From contig BCJU01000001.1 of assembly GCA_001600355.1 (NCBI GenBank), forward strand, positions 3,183,178 through 3,247,177: a DNA stretch of 64,000 nt, read 5' to 3'. The DNA is from Meira nashicola (Eukaryota > Basidiomycota > Exobasidiomycetes > Exobasidiales > Brachybasidiaceae). Shown one piece after another: positions 33,255-44,502 of the stretch (position 1 is its first letter; each line of letters begins with the position of its first letter). The position numbers and the translations under genes are program-made. The notes beneath the pieces were generated by a model, which did no database searches, was not told the origin of the DNA, and was given only the letters and a program-made list of their open reading frames with translations.

Positions 33255-35185
33255 GATGGTTGGTTATCAATGGTTCGCACGACCACCTGGGGCGTGCTGG
33301 AGAGATGAAGAGTGAATTTTCAAATGAAAATGGATTAGGTTGCGTCAAATCTTGTTGCTTTGATGATAGATTTTCACTTCATCGACCCAAGAGATGGGAA
33401 CAAATGGGATAAAGGAATGGTCGTGTGCTATTATTGGATTGAATCGACTTGCGCTTTTTTTTCTTCTTTTTCGTTAAGATTGATTTAAAATTGAGATGGA
33501 TGTGACTGTAGAAAATGAAGCAGCAGCAGAAAGCATACAATGTATGTACAAGAAAATGCAGCGTGCGTAAATGTGACTTGAACGAAAAAATGAGCAACAA
33601 ACGAGAGCGGCATTAATGAAAAGAAGATTTCCCTTTGCCTTATCTGCCTGTCTACCCTCACGCTTAGGTTGCTAGCAAATTTAATGAAAATGAAAAAATA
33701 GGCACTTTTTCCCTACTATTCCGAATGGGTCCAGTGTTATTCTCGCGTGCGTTTGGCAAGCACTAACGCACCTAAGTACGTGCGCAGTGTGCTAGAGCCT
33801 CGATCGGAATTTTACCCAAAGCCCTGACTTCGCCCGCACACAAAGGGCCGTTTATGAAGCGCCTCATTGAAGGTCAGAAATTCTACACTTATAATGCACT
33901 TGGTTATTGTTTGATCAAAGTAGTCTGCCCGTTCATTTGATTCTTCTTCTGCTTTGTTTGCATTAAAAATTGACAATCACATCACGTACATCGGAAAACA
34001 GAAAGGAGGCATTTAGTCAGTTCTTTGCGGCGATCAAGTACATGTGTATGTTCATGACATCCTTTATTTTAGCTTATGATTCAAGTTTATTTGAACCTAC
34101 ATCTAGAGTAGAAGTTGACATGTCCGGCGAATCAAGCTTTTCACTTTAGCCATTTGCGAACCCACACGATAAAATCTTTCTATCATAATCATTTCCCCTT
34201 AAAACAAAGATTTGCTGTACTTCAAATCGCCCCTTACATGAAACGCGTCAATTAAACGCGTCCCGACGCGTTTAAATCACGTAGATCGACTCGTTAGTTT
34301 CATGCACTGTAGAATTTTTACTTGGTTGAGACGCATCGAGTGGCGCATGCATGTGTCCAGGACTATGGGAATTTTGTAACTGAAGCACAACAATATCCGA
34401 ATGGGGTTCAATTTTAGATTGAGTGGCTGAGAGTTATTTCAAATGACGCATCCGAACAATTCTACATTGGGATGATCACAAGCAAGGTTTTCCGGACTTT
34501 TATCGACAAAAAGCTCTTTATCTATGTGTAGATTTATATCAATTATTCTTTAAATAGTATTTTCTATTTCATCTTTCACACCTAGATTACATAATCCTAT
34601 ACATAGTTTACTCAAATTGAAGAAGTTCTTGTTTGCTATTTAATAAAATTTAACTATCAAGTATAGTATTGATTTTATGAGATATAGTCTACCTTATATA
34701 GTGAATTAGGCTATAACTATAATATACATATATAGCAAACATAATACAAGTTCATGTATAAACTAGTTTTACCAATACCGACAGGCATCTATATAAGCAG
34801 CATATAAAATAAGCAAGACAGTACATACATACCAATGTCTTATCGGTGTTACAGCATAAGTTCGCAGCTTAGAGTATGTACAATTCAAGTCGTCCAGGGT
34901 GTGTAGGAAATGCTCCAGGGCGTGTGCCGCGCCTGGACCAACTGGACGCGCGCGGGTCCTTCATTTTGGGTACGAGCGCAGCGCATTCATGCTTACTTTT
35001 TCGGAATTACGCATCCATCCCCGTTACCATCATTTTTATACCCAGCCTACAACGAACACTATGTGTAGCGAGACAAATTTTCAGACAATTTTACTATTAT
35101 AACACCTGCAATCGAGACTCTACAGTTCCTCTGATTCGATAAACCTACTCATGTTATAGCATTCATATTATCCGATCAACAAAAG
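33255..35185. other. 1.9 kb divergent promoter region
   Basis: Separates the PHD gene from the SCAP gene. Poly-T/A tracts near 33456, a cluster of three ACGCGT boxes (34243-34271), a strongly A+T-rich block (34540-34860) and a short GC-rich patch with inverted TCCAGG/CCTGGA (about 34912-34935). Short frames here show no family signal. Confidence 0.5.
34243..34271. promoter_or_regulatory. Three ACGCGT boxes in 29 bp
   Basis: ACGCGT at 34243-34248, 34256-34261 and 34266-34271. This hexamer is the MCB site bound by MBF in yeasts. Three copies this close suggest a real binding platform, about 915 bp upstream of SCAP and 990 bp upstream of the PHD gene. Confidence 0.45.
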
Positions 35186-38100
35186 ATGAATGGAACAGAT
35201 TCTACTTACTCCGATAGTCGGGGTTCTCCAAACCGGAGATTCGCTTCAATCGATCATCAAAAAGGAGAAGGCTCTAGCTTTTCAAATCGTAGTGGACCTT
35301 CTTCCAGTTCAATGAGACCACCTTTGAAAACAAGGCTGAGCAATGATAAAGGAAACGGTGATAGGACACAGGTCTCGAATGGCCCAACTCCTGCATTACA
35401 GAATCGTCTTTATCGTTCAAGCTCTACAACTCTTGTACCACCGCCAAACGATTTCCGGGCCAATAACTTCATTTCATCTTCTCCCAACAAAGCTCGAGGC
35501 AAAAGAGCTAAAAGGACCAGTGAGAAAGAAAAAGAAAGTGTTCAATTATGGTTGACAAGAAATTTGGAACGAATATCTCTGCAGTCTCGCAGCGCACTGG
35601 AAAAACAGTATCGAAAGCACGGTCGTAGAATAGCACGACATCCTGTTCAGACTTTGTTGCTCACTTGTCTGATCGTGACATCCCTTTTCTATCCGGCAGT
35701 AGGAATATATCTTTGGTCATCCAAGGGTGGTCCTGGCGTGACTAGAGGAGATGCAGGTAGCGTTTGGCGCAGTCTCAGTACACCTTTCCTCGATTCGTTT
35801 GCAAGTAGTGGTCGAAAGCATCATAATAGTATACGAGATTTACGAATGATTTGGGACGATGCTCCCGACTTACGCGCTATTGATGCTAGAGATTCAGAGG
35901 CATACTCTATTGGCAATAGTGTCTCACATTGGCATTCGTCCTTGCAGCATGGGACACCCGAAGAGATCAAGTCTAATACATGTACTTCCTTACGCATTGA
36001 ACATGTGTTTATCACGACGGAAGATGTGATCATGGGTTTGGGACATAGATATGGTTCTTTGCACACGCCAATCCTACGTTCGGCACTCAACCTACAACGA
36101 AGCATTGAAGCGTTCCTTGAAAGTGGCGAAGGGAGGAGTGTAGGATTACCCAACTGCATACGTGATGCAAGTACAGATAAATGCCTAGTCCTTTCACCCT
36201 TGTCATATTGGTCGATGGACAAAGACCTTATCACCACTGATGCGGCACCTACTACGACACTCCTGCGATCGACTCTTAATTACACCGAACAAGGAGTACC
36301 AATCACGCTTTCGACTTCTTTAGCTGGAAGAAGTCATTTGTTCCAACAGCTCCCACGGGCAGACCATCTGGCTCTAACATTCTTCTTGGAGGATGAAGAA
36401 GGTTGCAATACGTCTTATTTAGAGAGTCCTTCATCACAAGATGCAAATACTGCTCATTTAGCATGGTCTTCGATGCTGCGTAATATTACTGGACGACAAG
36501 TGAGCCTTCTCAACTCGGATTGGCACGTACCGAAAGAGATCGTTTTGCAATTCATACCCCGTCATCCCGAGGAAAGCTTCCCGACGCAGAAAGTTCTGTT
36601 GGCTGTTGGTTATATCGCCATGATTGTCTGGTTGACCCGTAGTCTTTTCAGCATTCGCAGCGTACATTCACCATTAGGTCTTGCATTCACAGCTTGCGTG
36701 GAATTAGTCATTAGTATGACGTTGGCCATTAGTATTTGTGCATTGAGTGGCATACGTCTGACGCTAATACCTTGGGAGATCTTACCATTCGTAATTGTGG
36801 TGATTGGATCAGAGAATATGTTCTCTCTGACAAATGCAATTGTCTCCACTTCAACTTCTTTATCCGTTGGAGCAAGGCTGGCGGCAGGCTTTGAAAAGGC
36901 AGGCGTGCCAATCGCTGTCACTGTTCTTTCCGACGTTTTACTGATGGCTACAATCTCTTTCGTTGTCAACGTTCGCGCGGTGAGGGAATTTTGCATTTTT
37001 GCTATTTTTGCATTGATCGTAGATTTTTTCATGCAATTCTACCTCTACGCAACAGTCTTAAGTATTGATATGCAACGTTTGGAATTAGCTGATTTACTCT
37101 CTCAAGACAATCGCGAAAGTCAAAATGGCAACCAAGTTCTCAATGATGATACAGAGTCAATTCATTCTGAATCAGCAAGTGTGGATGACGCAATAACGGA
37201 TTCATTATTACCTTCAAAAGGAGCATCTTTCATCAAGCAAAGCTGCCGTGCTGCCTGGCGTGCTAGGACGGCGAGAACGTTTAGCTTATCGCTTTTACTC
37301 GCATTTATGGCAGGNATTTATCTGTATCATGGCTCAGGGNATACCAGCTCGTTCTCATATCCTTTCGCTGTACAAGAGAATGAGAGAGCAGCTTGGAATC
37401 ATGTTTCATCTGACCTTACACCACCCTTGCCAAGCGTGGTTGCTAATGGCGAAGATGCTTTTGATCCATTCTCCCATCTTCATACAGGTGAAGATGGAGC
37501 GATAGATTCCAACAATCCCCCATCACCTTGGTGGCATTCATCTCCTTCTGCGCGTTTATGGCAAACCTTAAATCCAACTGATGCTGCTTCAGTTCACGTC
37601 AAAGTGGAACCTTGGACCGTTGTATCTCTACCTTCAGCATCACGTCAACATGTGAAAAGAAGAAATTTTGCAAGTTGGGCAATCTTTAGGCCAAGGGTTC
37701 GTGCTTTCATCTGGTTCTTCAAATTAGTCATCTTGCCCATTGCAGGAACAACTGCATTACTTTGGGTATTGTTACTTTACCTTCTGAAGGACACAGAATT
37801 ATTGGATGCAAAGAGAAGCAAGTACGAAGAACAAGATGAATCAGATGAAGAGAGAGTATTTCAGTTGCAAAAAGAAAGAGCGGAAGCAAAGATGCACTTG
37901 GATACAACTCTGGCAATTTGTGCTGAAGGGCATGGATTCGACATCACTTTGGTGTGTTATGCAGGCGTACATATCATCAGTATCGCAGCCGATTCTACCT
38001 TGCAATTAACAAGGGCATCACGAAAAGGATCAAAATTGGAGAATCTGGTAATTCTTAAAGATGTCTTAAGGTCATATCATCCTGTTAGCGCTTTGGCTGC

Positions 38101-39688
38101 CGATCTCGCATCTGATTTAATCATGATCGGTCATGCAAATGGCCACATGAGTCTATTCTCCATCTCATCACTACGCTTGATTCGCACTACTCTTACCGAA
38201 CAATTCACAGAAGAACGAAGACCATCCAGCAGGATATCGCATATCAGATTGTTGCCGATCCAACAACCCTCTTCGCCTCTTGAGCCGGTGTCGATCCTAT
38301 CTTTCCACAGAGACGGAAGCGCATGGCGTTGGACAATAGATGAGCCTCCAACTAAAGTAATGGATCTGAATGCAGCACAAACAGCATGGGCAGCATTTGA
38401 CGTCTCAAAAGGTGCACTTCCAGGAAAAGATCTTGCTCTTTTCTCTTCTTCTGATGGCTCATTCAGCGTGTACAAATTAATGGAAGAGGCCCCTTATGTA
38501 ACGACAATCATGGCTGCACGAAGTACGGCTGGTATCGTTAAATGTGCCACATTAATCAAGGTACCAACGGATTCCAATCGTACTCCGAAAGCTTATGTGG
38601 CTGTAGGAACTGTACTTGGGAAGCTTGTGCTGTATGAAGCAGATACCAGTAGACATGTGACTCAAATCGATCTTTGTGGAAGTCCAATTGATAGGATAAG
38701 AAGTCTACATGGAGATACTTCAAAGCTTTCAGAAAGCTCACACGACGGATTTGATGGAATATTATTGGTCGCTGTGACATCTTCTTCTGCTACGCTTTTG
38801 AGCTTGGAAGGAGTATTATACACTACACCTGCTAGTGGAAGTCAAATAGGACCACCGGCAGTGACAAAATGGAACCCTTCATCCGATCAGGGTTTGGCAG
38901 ATGCATCACTTGGACCTCCGGCTTCTCCCAATGGATCTCCGCGTGCTTTACGAAGAAGTAGTCATTCGCGACCTCCAGCACCTGACAACCTCACGAGTCC
39001 TCACGAACGATCACCTTCGGTGCGCGAAAGTAACGAAAGCATTCATAGCTCTGATCCAAGCGGTAGCACTACTTTGTCTGGTACAAATGCTTTTGGATTT
39101 AACATCATTGCCGAATTTGATTGTCGTCGAGGTGGTGCGGATGTAGTACTAACAGCAAATGGAGCAAGTTTGGTAGGAGTACGCAGATTAGGTTTTGAAT
39201 ATGCAGGAATGCGAGATCCCGAAGGAAGTGGGGTGAATCGATGGGAAATGATTGAGGTGAATTTATACGCTTTATGGAATAGCAAATATGGAAATTTGCA
39301 CGCTGTACTCTATGAGTCAGATTGTGAACATTTCGTTCGAAAGGCACCTTTAATGATTGAAGAAGAAGCTTCTTCATCATCATCATCAGCCCGGATGAAT
39401 GATTCTTACGATAGTGGAGCGATGAGTACGGCTAGAGAAAGAGTACAAAATTCCAACAATATGGTGAGAGGAAGTCGTGTTGTGCCATCAACGTTGTCAT
39501 TTACCCGTTTAGGTCATGTATGTGCATACTACAAGAATGATCGGTCACCTGCTGCCAGTAGTACAAGATTACCCATTTTGTTCACATTTGGTAATGCATT
39601 AGGAATTGCATATGCATCTCCGGATAAGCGTTTATCGAAGAGAGTAGAAGTAAAGGTTGGTCATCAAAGCAATCGAAAAGGGCAATAA
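35186..39688 (+). CDS. SCAP: SREBP cleavage-activating protein (SCAP) homologue
   Basis: ER/Golgi membrane sterol sensor that escorts SREBP; in fungi the pathway also senses low oxygen (family knowledge). 1500 residues from the ATG at 35186. One transmembrane helix at about 152-178 is followed by a large lumenal loop. The sterol-sensing domain, with five helices, lies at about 472-635, including GIRLTLIPWEILPFVIVVIG and SENMFSLTNAIV. A further helix lies at about 842-868. The C-terminal half (about 910-1490) has WD40-like repeats that would bind SREBP: LALFSSSDGSFSVYKL, VAVGTVLGKLVLYEAD and similar. Two ambiguous bases, 37315 and 37340, leave two unknown residues after the sterol-sensing domain. 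No SREBP gene is in the window. Confidence 0.88.
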   Translation: MNGTDSTYSDSRGSPNRRFASIDHQKGEGSSFSNRSGPSSSSMRPPLKTRLSNDKGNGDRTQVSNGPTPALQNRLYRSSSTTLVPPPNDFRANNFISSSPNKARGKRAKRTSEKEKESVQLWLTRNLERISLQSRSALEKQYRKHGRRIARHPVQTLLLTCLIVTSLFYPAVGIYLWSSKGGPGVTRGDAGSVWRSLSTPFLDSFASSGRKHHNSIRDLRMIWDDAPDLRAIDARDSEAYSIGNSVSHWHSSLQHGTPEEIKSNTCTSLRIEHVFITTEDVIMGLGHRYGSLHTPILRSALNLQRSIEAFLESGEGRSVGLPNCIRDASTDKCLVLSPLSYWSMDKDLITTDAAPTTTLLRSTLNYTEQGVPITLSTSLAGRSHLFQQLPRADHLALTFFLEDEEGCNTSYLESPSSQDANTAHLAWSSMLRNITGRQVSLLNSDWHVPKEIVLQFIPRHPEESFPTQKVLLAVGYIAMIVWLTRSLFSIRSVHSPLGLAFTACVELVISMTLAISICALSGIRLTLIPWEILPFVIVVIGSENMFSLTNAIVSTSTSLSVGARLAAGFEKAGVPIAVTVLSDVLLMATISFVVNVRAVREFCIFAIFALIVDFFMQFYLYATVLSIDMQRLELADLLSQDNRESQNGNQVLNDDTESIHSESASVDDAITDSLLPSKGASFIKQSCRAAWRARTARTFSLSLLLAFMAXIYLYHGSGXTSSFSYPFAVQENERAAWNHVSSDLTPPLPSVVANGEDAFDPFSHLHTGEDGAIDSNNPPSPWWHSSPSARLWQTLNPTDAASVHVKVEPWTVVSLPSASRQHVKRRNFASWAIFRPRVRAFIWFFKLVILPIAGTTALLWVLLLYLLKDTELLDAKRSKYEEQDESDEERVFQLQKERAEAKMHLDTTLAICAEGHGFDITLVCYAGVHIISIAADSTLQLTRASRKGSKLENLVILKDVLRSYHPVSALAADLASDLIMIGHANGHMSLFSISSLRLIRTTLTEQFTEERRPSSRISHIRLLPIQQPSSPLEPVSILSFHRDGSAWRWTIDEPPTKVMDLNAAQTAWAAFDVSKGALPGKDLALFSSSDGSFSVYKLMEEAPYVTTIMAARSTAGIVKCATLIKVPTDSNRTPKAYVAVGTVLGKLVLYEADTSRHVTQIDLCGSPIDRIRSLHGDTSKLSESSHDGFDGILLVAVTSSSATLLSLEGVLYTTPASGSQIGPPAVTKWNPSSDQGLADASLGPPASPNGSPRALRRSSHSRPPAPDNLTSPHERSPSVRESNESIHSSDPSGSTTLSGTNAFGFNIIAEFDCRRGGADVVLTANGASLVGVRRLGFEYAGMRDPEGSGVNRWEMIEVNLYALWNSKYGNLHAVLYESDCEHFVRKAPLMIEEEASSSSSSARMNDSYDSGAMSTARERVQNSNNMVRGSRVVPSTLSFTRLGHVCAYYKNDRSPAASSTRLPILFTFGNALGIAYASPDKRLSKRVEVKVGHQSNRKGQ

Positions 39689-39980
39689 GAGTGAATTGTT
39701 ACAGTAGTGAAGGGATAAAGTGTACATTATTTTTTTACCATTGTATATTGTAATCAGATACAGATGAGAACATTATGGATAATGTTTGTGAACGAACAGA
39801 GTATAAGCAAGGATCAAAGTTAACGTCATCATCATTTTCGTGAGATATATATGGTCTAAAAGGATACAGTGTAGTCTCGTTAAAAGTTGGTCATTAAGGG
39901 CATTCAAAAAAAATTTCTATAATTTGGAGAGCGTTATAGTTGATCTTTTACGATTTCGGAATAGATGGACTGGTAGTTCA

Positions 39981-40937
39981 TCAGATTGGTTTAATTGTGT
40001 GAATGTGACGGTATCTTTCAGGGTTTTTTTGATTATGAACATTGAATAATGATTGCAAATCGTTCCAAGCATCTGCATTGATTGAATTATTGTTATCATT
40101 AAAACGCATTTTGAATTCCATTGATCCGGATGCATTTTGTGTTTTATCTGTGAAAGGTCTTAATCCTGTCATTGCACCCGGAAGACAATTATCTAGTGTG
40201 AATGCCAATAAACTTGGACCGATGGAAGATGAAAAGATTGGTAAAACACCTTCTTCTTTTAGTCTTGAATTGATCATTTGCAATTGTTCGGAATGTATGT
40301 TTGGTACACTTTTGAGTAAATGATGTAATGTTTGTGTATTATTTCGTTGATTATATTCACTTGAGTATTCTATCACTTCATTAGCAAAAAATGATTTTGT
40401 CAATTTTGAAGTTTTATAGGTAGGTAATCCAAACAAATCTTCTACTAAAACTTTTGCATTTACACTTTTTGATGGCGTTTGGGTTAAAGTTACAAAAGCG
40501 TTTGGAGTTAAGCCATTTGTTTGTTCTTGTTTTGATGATGATATCAATTGAATAGTTGCAATCATTCTTGTTGAATATGTTCGTTTTCCATTTTGATTGA
40601 TTGGAATTAAAACTCGAATTTGACGTGATTGAATTTGATCATTATCAACAACAGAAAGGACGATCAATCGTACTTTTGATAAAGTTGGAATTGATCCTAT
40701 TATTGATCCATTAATCGAATCAACTTTCCATTGATTTGGATTTGATATTGTTTGATAACCAGCTTGAATTAGTAAACTAATCATAAATCCTCCAAATGCA
40801 CTACATTGTCCTAAAGGCGGTAAAATTGTTTTAAAAGACCATTGAGAATTATTATTACGTCGATCGGGTTTATAATGTCGTAATTGAAGATGACGTAAGA
40901 TCCTATTTGAATCTGCGATAGGTGCTTTAAGTTCCAT
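39981..40937 (-). CDS. Thioesterase-like (double hotdog) family protein
   Basis: 318 residues from the ATG at 40937. LPPLGQCSAFGGFMISLLIQ near residues 40-59 and the QIRVLIPINQNGKRTYSTRMIATIQL region resemble the first hotdog repeat of the fungal thioesterase-like superfamily, with the Gly-Gly helix start and the R-x-YST strand. The C-terminal half has SIGPSLLAFTLDNCLPGAMTG and MEFKMRFN, placed like the second hotdog. The catalytic residues and substrate cannot be named. Convergent with SCAP, with 292 bp between stops. The homology is weaker than for the other enzymes here. Confidence 0.55.
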   Translation of the reverse strand: MELKAPIADSNRILRHLQLRHYKPDRRNNNSQWSFKTILPPLGQCSAFGGFMISLLIQAGYQTISNPNQWKVDSINGSIIGSIPTLSKVRLIVLSVVDNDQIQSRQIRVLIPINQNGKRTYSTRMIATIQLISSSKQEQTNGLTPNAFVTLTQTPSKSVNAKVLVEDLFGLPTYKTSKLTKSFFANEVIEYSSEYNQRNNTQTLHHLLKSVPNIHSEQLQMINSRLKEEGVLPIFSSSIGPSLLAFTLDNCLPGAMTGLRPFTDKTQNASGSMEFKMRFNDNNNSINADAWNDLQSLFNVHNQKNPERYRHIHTIKPI

Positions 40938-41720
40938 TTCGAATTATATTTTATAACGTGATGGGTGAGAGAAACGATGAAATTTGAAAAAATTCAAATC
41001 AGTATCATTTATACATTATTCAAATAGCAATCTTATCATTCATTTATCCTTTGAAAACGTATGTCAACGACTTTGTGGCGTTTTAGATGCATACGAATAT
41101 ACATCTACTACGTTCTCTGACAACGGGAACCCCTGTGGAGGCTCGCTCGCTCGCTCGCTCATGGCCGACCCGAGGGGAAGTTAAATTAATTTTGTTGTTA
41201 ATGTGTTTTCTTTTTTTTCTCCGCATCTTAGAACCATACAGCCCGGAACGCGGGGAAAAAAGAACAATAGCAATTGTCGAATGCAAGGAAGGCGTAATAA
41301 ATGAAAAAAAATATTGAGTACTGAAATGCCTCCCCTTAACCAACTCCCCGGAGGTAAAGTTTGACAGAATATGTGCAACAACTGCACTGCAATGCACTTC
41401 AATTCAGTATGAACGTGTTTGTGGCGCATGTTTGGTTCTCGGCTTTGGTTGATTGATGCATGAACCGGGTACACGCGCATAAATTGATTCTTGCCAAGGG
41501 AGTCCGGGCTTTTTTTAGCAAGCAAGAATGGATTCTGATCATATATGTTGCGGGATACGGAAATGACCATTTCTTACCCCGACCTTAAAGATTGTTCAAT
41601 GTTCACAATGTTAAGCATATGCATAAGCAGTTCAAATCTCAGGGACAATGATATTATTAGAAATTTGTTTATATACAATTATAATCCATCAAAAGGTGAG
41701 TTGTCTGATTATATCTCAAA
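40938..41720. other. Intergenic region with a GCTC repeat
   Basis: About 780 bp between the thioesterase-like gene start and the phosphatase gene end. It contains the (GCTC)5 tract at 41141-41160 and poly-T/A runs. Short frames through it show no family signal. Confidence 0.5.
41141..41160. repeat. (GCTC)5 microsatellite
   Basis: Five perfect tandem GCTC units, 20 bp, in non-coding DNA. Confidence 0.9.
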
Positions 41721-43346
41721 TTATCCTACTGTACCATTTCTTGTGTTTGGTCCAGTGATGGTGAAATCGGTACCATTGTTTCCAAAGCAAGCTTTGTTAA
41801 AGTTTGCTGCTTTGTAAGCATTATCGTTTTGGAATTTGATGAAATCGTTCAAGTTACACGTTCCATTTGCATTTCCTGCACAACCTTGTCCTGCATCCAT
41901 TGGAACCAAAGCATCGTTCAAAATCGTTCGAATAATCTTTTCTCCTCCACAAGATGCAATCTCAAATACTAATCGAGCTGCAAAAGGTGTAATGTGTGAT
42001 AAAACGAATGTACGATTTTCATTTTTACTATCTCCTGGGAGGTATTCGCCTGCAACTTGTGTGTAATTGAGAGCTGTCAAAAGACTCAAAACATTATCGT
42101 CATGAGTGAAATCGACGTAAATTGTTTGATTGTTGGGTACGGCAGGAAGGGNAGTATTTTGTGTTGTAACTTGATCGGCTGGAATGCTTGAATTTGTCAA
42201 TCTTGCTAAAATATCTTGTGCAAGTCCAATACCTTGAGCTCTACCGTTTGGACTCATAAATCCATAATCACCTTGGAATTGCAAATCCAAAAAGTATTCA
42301 AATCCTCTCCATTCTTCTTCAGTGAATAATTCACAGAACTGAGAATATCCTAAACCGACTGTTTCATATGCACATAAAGATTGCATTCCATAAACTTCTT
42401 TTGCGGTAACATTGAAACCGGATTGAACGTATTGTTGCAAACGTGTGATTGTATCTTTTGTGTAAATCTTTTCCCAAACAGGTGTCAAGTATGTATCACC
42501 AACTGTGATCGTGTTGGAATTATTGCAAGTATCATAAGGTGCTAAAGTGTTATTGAATCCGTCACCTTCCAAGATGACTTGCAAATCGATCAAATTAGGT
42601 GCATTTAATCCAAAGAATCCTGCTGTCCAATATTGTGCGGATTCCAACATTCTTGATTGACTGGTTGTACGAATAACAGGTTTAGCTGGATTTTTGGTTG
42701 TATTGTATAAAGCACCATAATCATAATAATGCTTTACACCTGAAACGAATTCTTCTTGAGCACCTTGAGGTACAAGTAATTCAGCACCAAGCTTATAAGT
42801 CCAATTAGACAAAAATGCTAAAGGACCACTAACTGTTAAATTTTTTGCTGCTGTTGCATTTGCAATCAAAGCACCAAAATAAGGAGCACCCTCAGAGCTA
42901 GATGAAGTGGCATAACGTGATCCATGACGATGAACGATGTGAACTTGTTCGATTGTGCATTGTTGATCAATTTGACGATACTTTTGTGTATTTGGGAAAA
43001 TTGGTGAAGGGAAATAAGGTGAAGTGTTACCCCATAATTGAGAGATGGGCGTATTTGTGCTTGTGTTATTGGTGGATGGAGCAGTTCCGTTCAAAGGAGT
43101 GTAACGTAATTCGATTGAAGCACCCGTCTTTGGTAAAGTGGTATTAATACGATCTGTTTCAGCCAAGAAAGGTGCTTGACCTGCCTTCATTTTACCCAAA
43201 TAACCCACATCAGTAGGATAAGCAGGATCGATTGAAACAGTAGAATTAGGAGGTACAATTCCTGCTTGACGTGGGAAAAGGAAAGGTGTTGCTAAGGTCA
43301 TTTGCACAAAAGCGAAAGCGAACAAGAGCATATTTGGAGCGATCAT
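41721..43346 (-). CDS. Secreted histidine acid phosphatase / phytase family
   Basis: 541 residues from the ATG at 43346. The first 20 residues (MIAPNMLLFAFAFVQMTLA) form a signal peptide, so the enzyme is probably secreted or wall-bound. It releases phosphate from monoesters, phytate being a typical fungal substrate. The phosphohistidine motif reads HRHGSRYAT near residue 142, and the proton-donor HDD lies in VDFTHDDNVLSLL near residue 414. Many N-x-S/T sites and cysteines fit a glycosylated extracellular protein. The usual proline after RHGxR-x is replaced by alanine. One ambiguous base (42152) leaves one unknown residue. The assignment to phytase rather than general acid phosphatase is open. 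Confidence 0.88.
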   Translation of the reverse strand: MIAPNMLLFAFAFVQMTLATPFLFPRQAGIVPPNSTVSIDPAYPTDVGYLGKMKAGQAPFLAETDRINTTLPKTGASIELRYTPLNGTAPSTNNTSTNTPISQLWGNTSPYFPSPIFPNTQKYRQIDQQCTIEQVHIVHRHGSRYATSSSSEGAPYFGALIANATAAKNLTVSGPLAFLSNWTYKLGAELLVPQGAQEEFVSGVKHYYDYGALYNTTKNPAKPVIRTTSQSRMLESAQYWTAGFFGLNAPNLIDLQVILEGDGFNNTLAPYDTCNNSNTITVGDTYLTPVWEKIYTKDTITRLQQYVQSGFNVTAKEVYGMQSLCAYETVGLGYSQFCELFTEEEWRGFEYFLDLQFQGDYGFMSPNGRAQGIGLAQDILARLTNSSIPADQVTTQNTXLPAVPNNQTIYVDFTHDDNVLSLLTALNYTQVAGEYLPGDSKNENRTFVLSHITPFAARLVFEIASCGGEKIIRTILNDALVPMDAGQGCAGNANGTCNLNDFIKFQNDNAYKAANFNKACFGNNGTDFTITGPNTRNGTVG

Positions 43347-44502
43347 ATTGATGAAAGCAACAATGATGGGGATGATGTAGTTGAAAAGAATGTTGTAGGG
43401 ATGGTGATGTACAGGAAGGAAGGAGGAGAAAGATGTTGGATTATTATATGCAAAATTAATGTATGTAAATAAAACAAGAAGAACGTTCTCAAACAAAAAA
43501 GTTCGAAAAAAGGCGCTACTATTCCACTCTGACAGATGCGGTAAAAAATCAACCGGCGGCGAAATTTAAGATAAAAGTTGAAGTTTAACGCGGCCCGCAC
43601 CAAAGCACTGCAACAGCAAATCCCTCCCTCAAACAAACAAATAAAATAATCAGTAGGAGTGGAGGAAAATTACGGAGTCGGAATACTGATTTAGTGCCTA
43701 TTGAGTTTAAAGTATCTGTCATTGAAGAGGGGAAGAAAGAGTTAAATCTTTTAAAAACACAGGCAGAGTGCTCACTTTCACTGGTGGAACGTTTTTATTG
43801 GAAGAAGATCTTTTTTGTTTTCTCAGGGACGAATAGTCACTCATCCCTACTTAGCATACTGATCGTTCCTTTGCCCATCAGATTAAGTATGCATATAGAT
43901 GCATATCAGGAACGTGCCCTTATGCGGTCACCGAACATGAATCTTCTCTTTTTTTTCGGCTTCCGCAAAATAAATTGATCCTCTGACCTCCTGGCTATGA
44001 TTGTTAGATTTCATAAGCAACAAGTATATAATCTTATTAAGCAAGTATGCTCGTATTCATCGTTCAGAATAAATTACATTCACCAATTCCTGGACCGTCT
44101 CTCGTGTAGTATGTTGACTAAGCAGCTATTAAAACATTCTTCTTCGTCGAGTACAGCTCTAGCTAGCATGAATAGCCGAGAAGGTGATGGTAATAACGAA
44201 TAGAATTTATAGAAGATACAAATAAGTTATATTCTGGTATAATCTCGATGCTGGGGACAATAATGTAGAATAAAAGACCAAGGTTATTTTCTATAATAAT
44301 CCCTAGGCCCTACGCGTTCATTGAGAAGCAACACGAATTATTAGCTCACCCGCGGTATTGGATTATGTTAGCACACACTCGCATTGACACACTACTTTTT
44401 AGCGCTAAAAATATACATAGGTGATTGGAAGTTGATCTCTTTGGACTCTCGTCAACCAAACACCAAACCGACTTCTCCAACAAAGGGGTCAAAGTTGGCA
44501 AT
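43347..44502. other. Intergenic region
   Basis: About 1.15 kb between the divergent phosphatase and DNAJC11-like genes. A+T-rich, with a pyrimidine/A leader for the phosphatase and one ACGCGT near 44313. No gene is recognised. Confidence 0.5.

Noticed and set aside
24990..33850. ACAAAGG-type elements outside the array (near 25002 and 33839)
   Set aside because: They are not at a fixed distance from a start codon; they show the element is not exclusive to the array.
34912..34992. GC-rich inverted repeat as terminator or RNA gene
   Set aside because: Short imperfect hairpin without conserved RNA features; may be promoter structure only.
34876..35142. 88-codon frame before SCAP
   Set aside because: No recognisable family, GC-rich patch bias, overlaps another frame of similar length; likely leader or chance.
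43347..43496. N-terminal extension of the acid phosphatase
   Set aside because: No ATG upstream of 43346, and the ATG there starts a perfect signal peptide.
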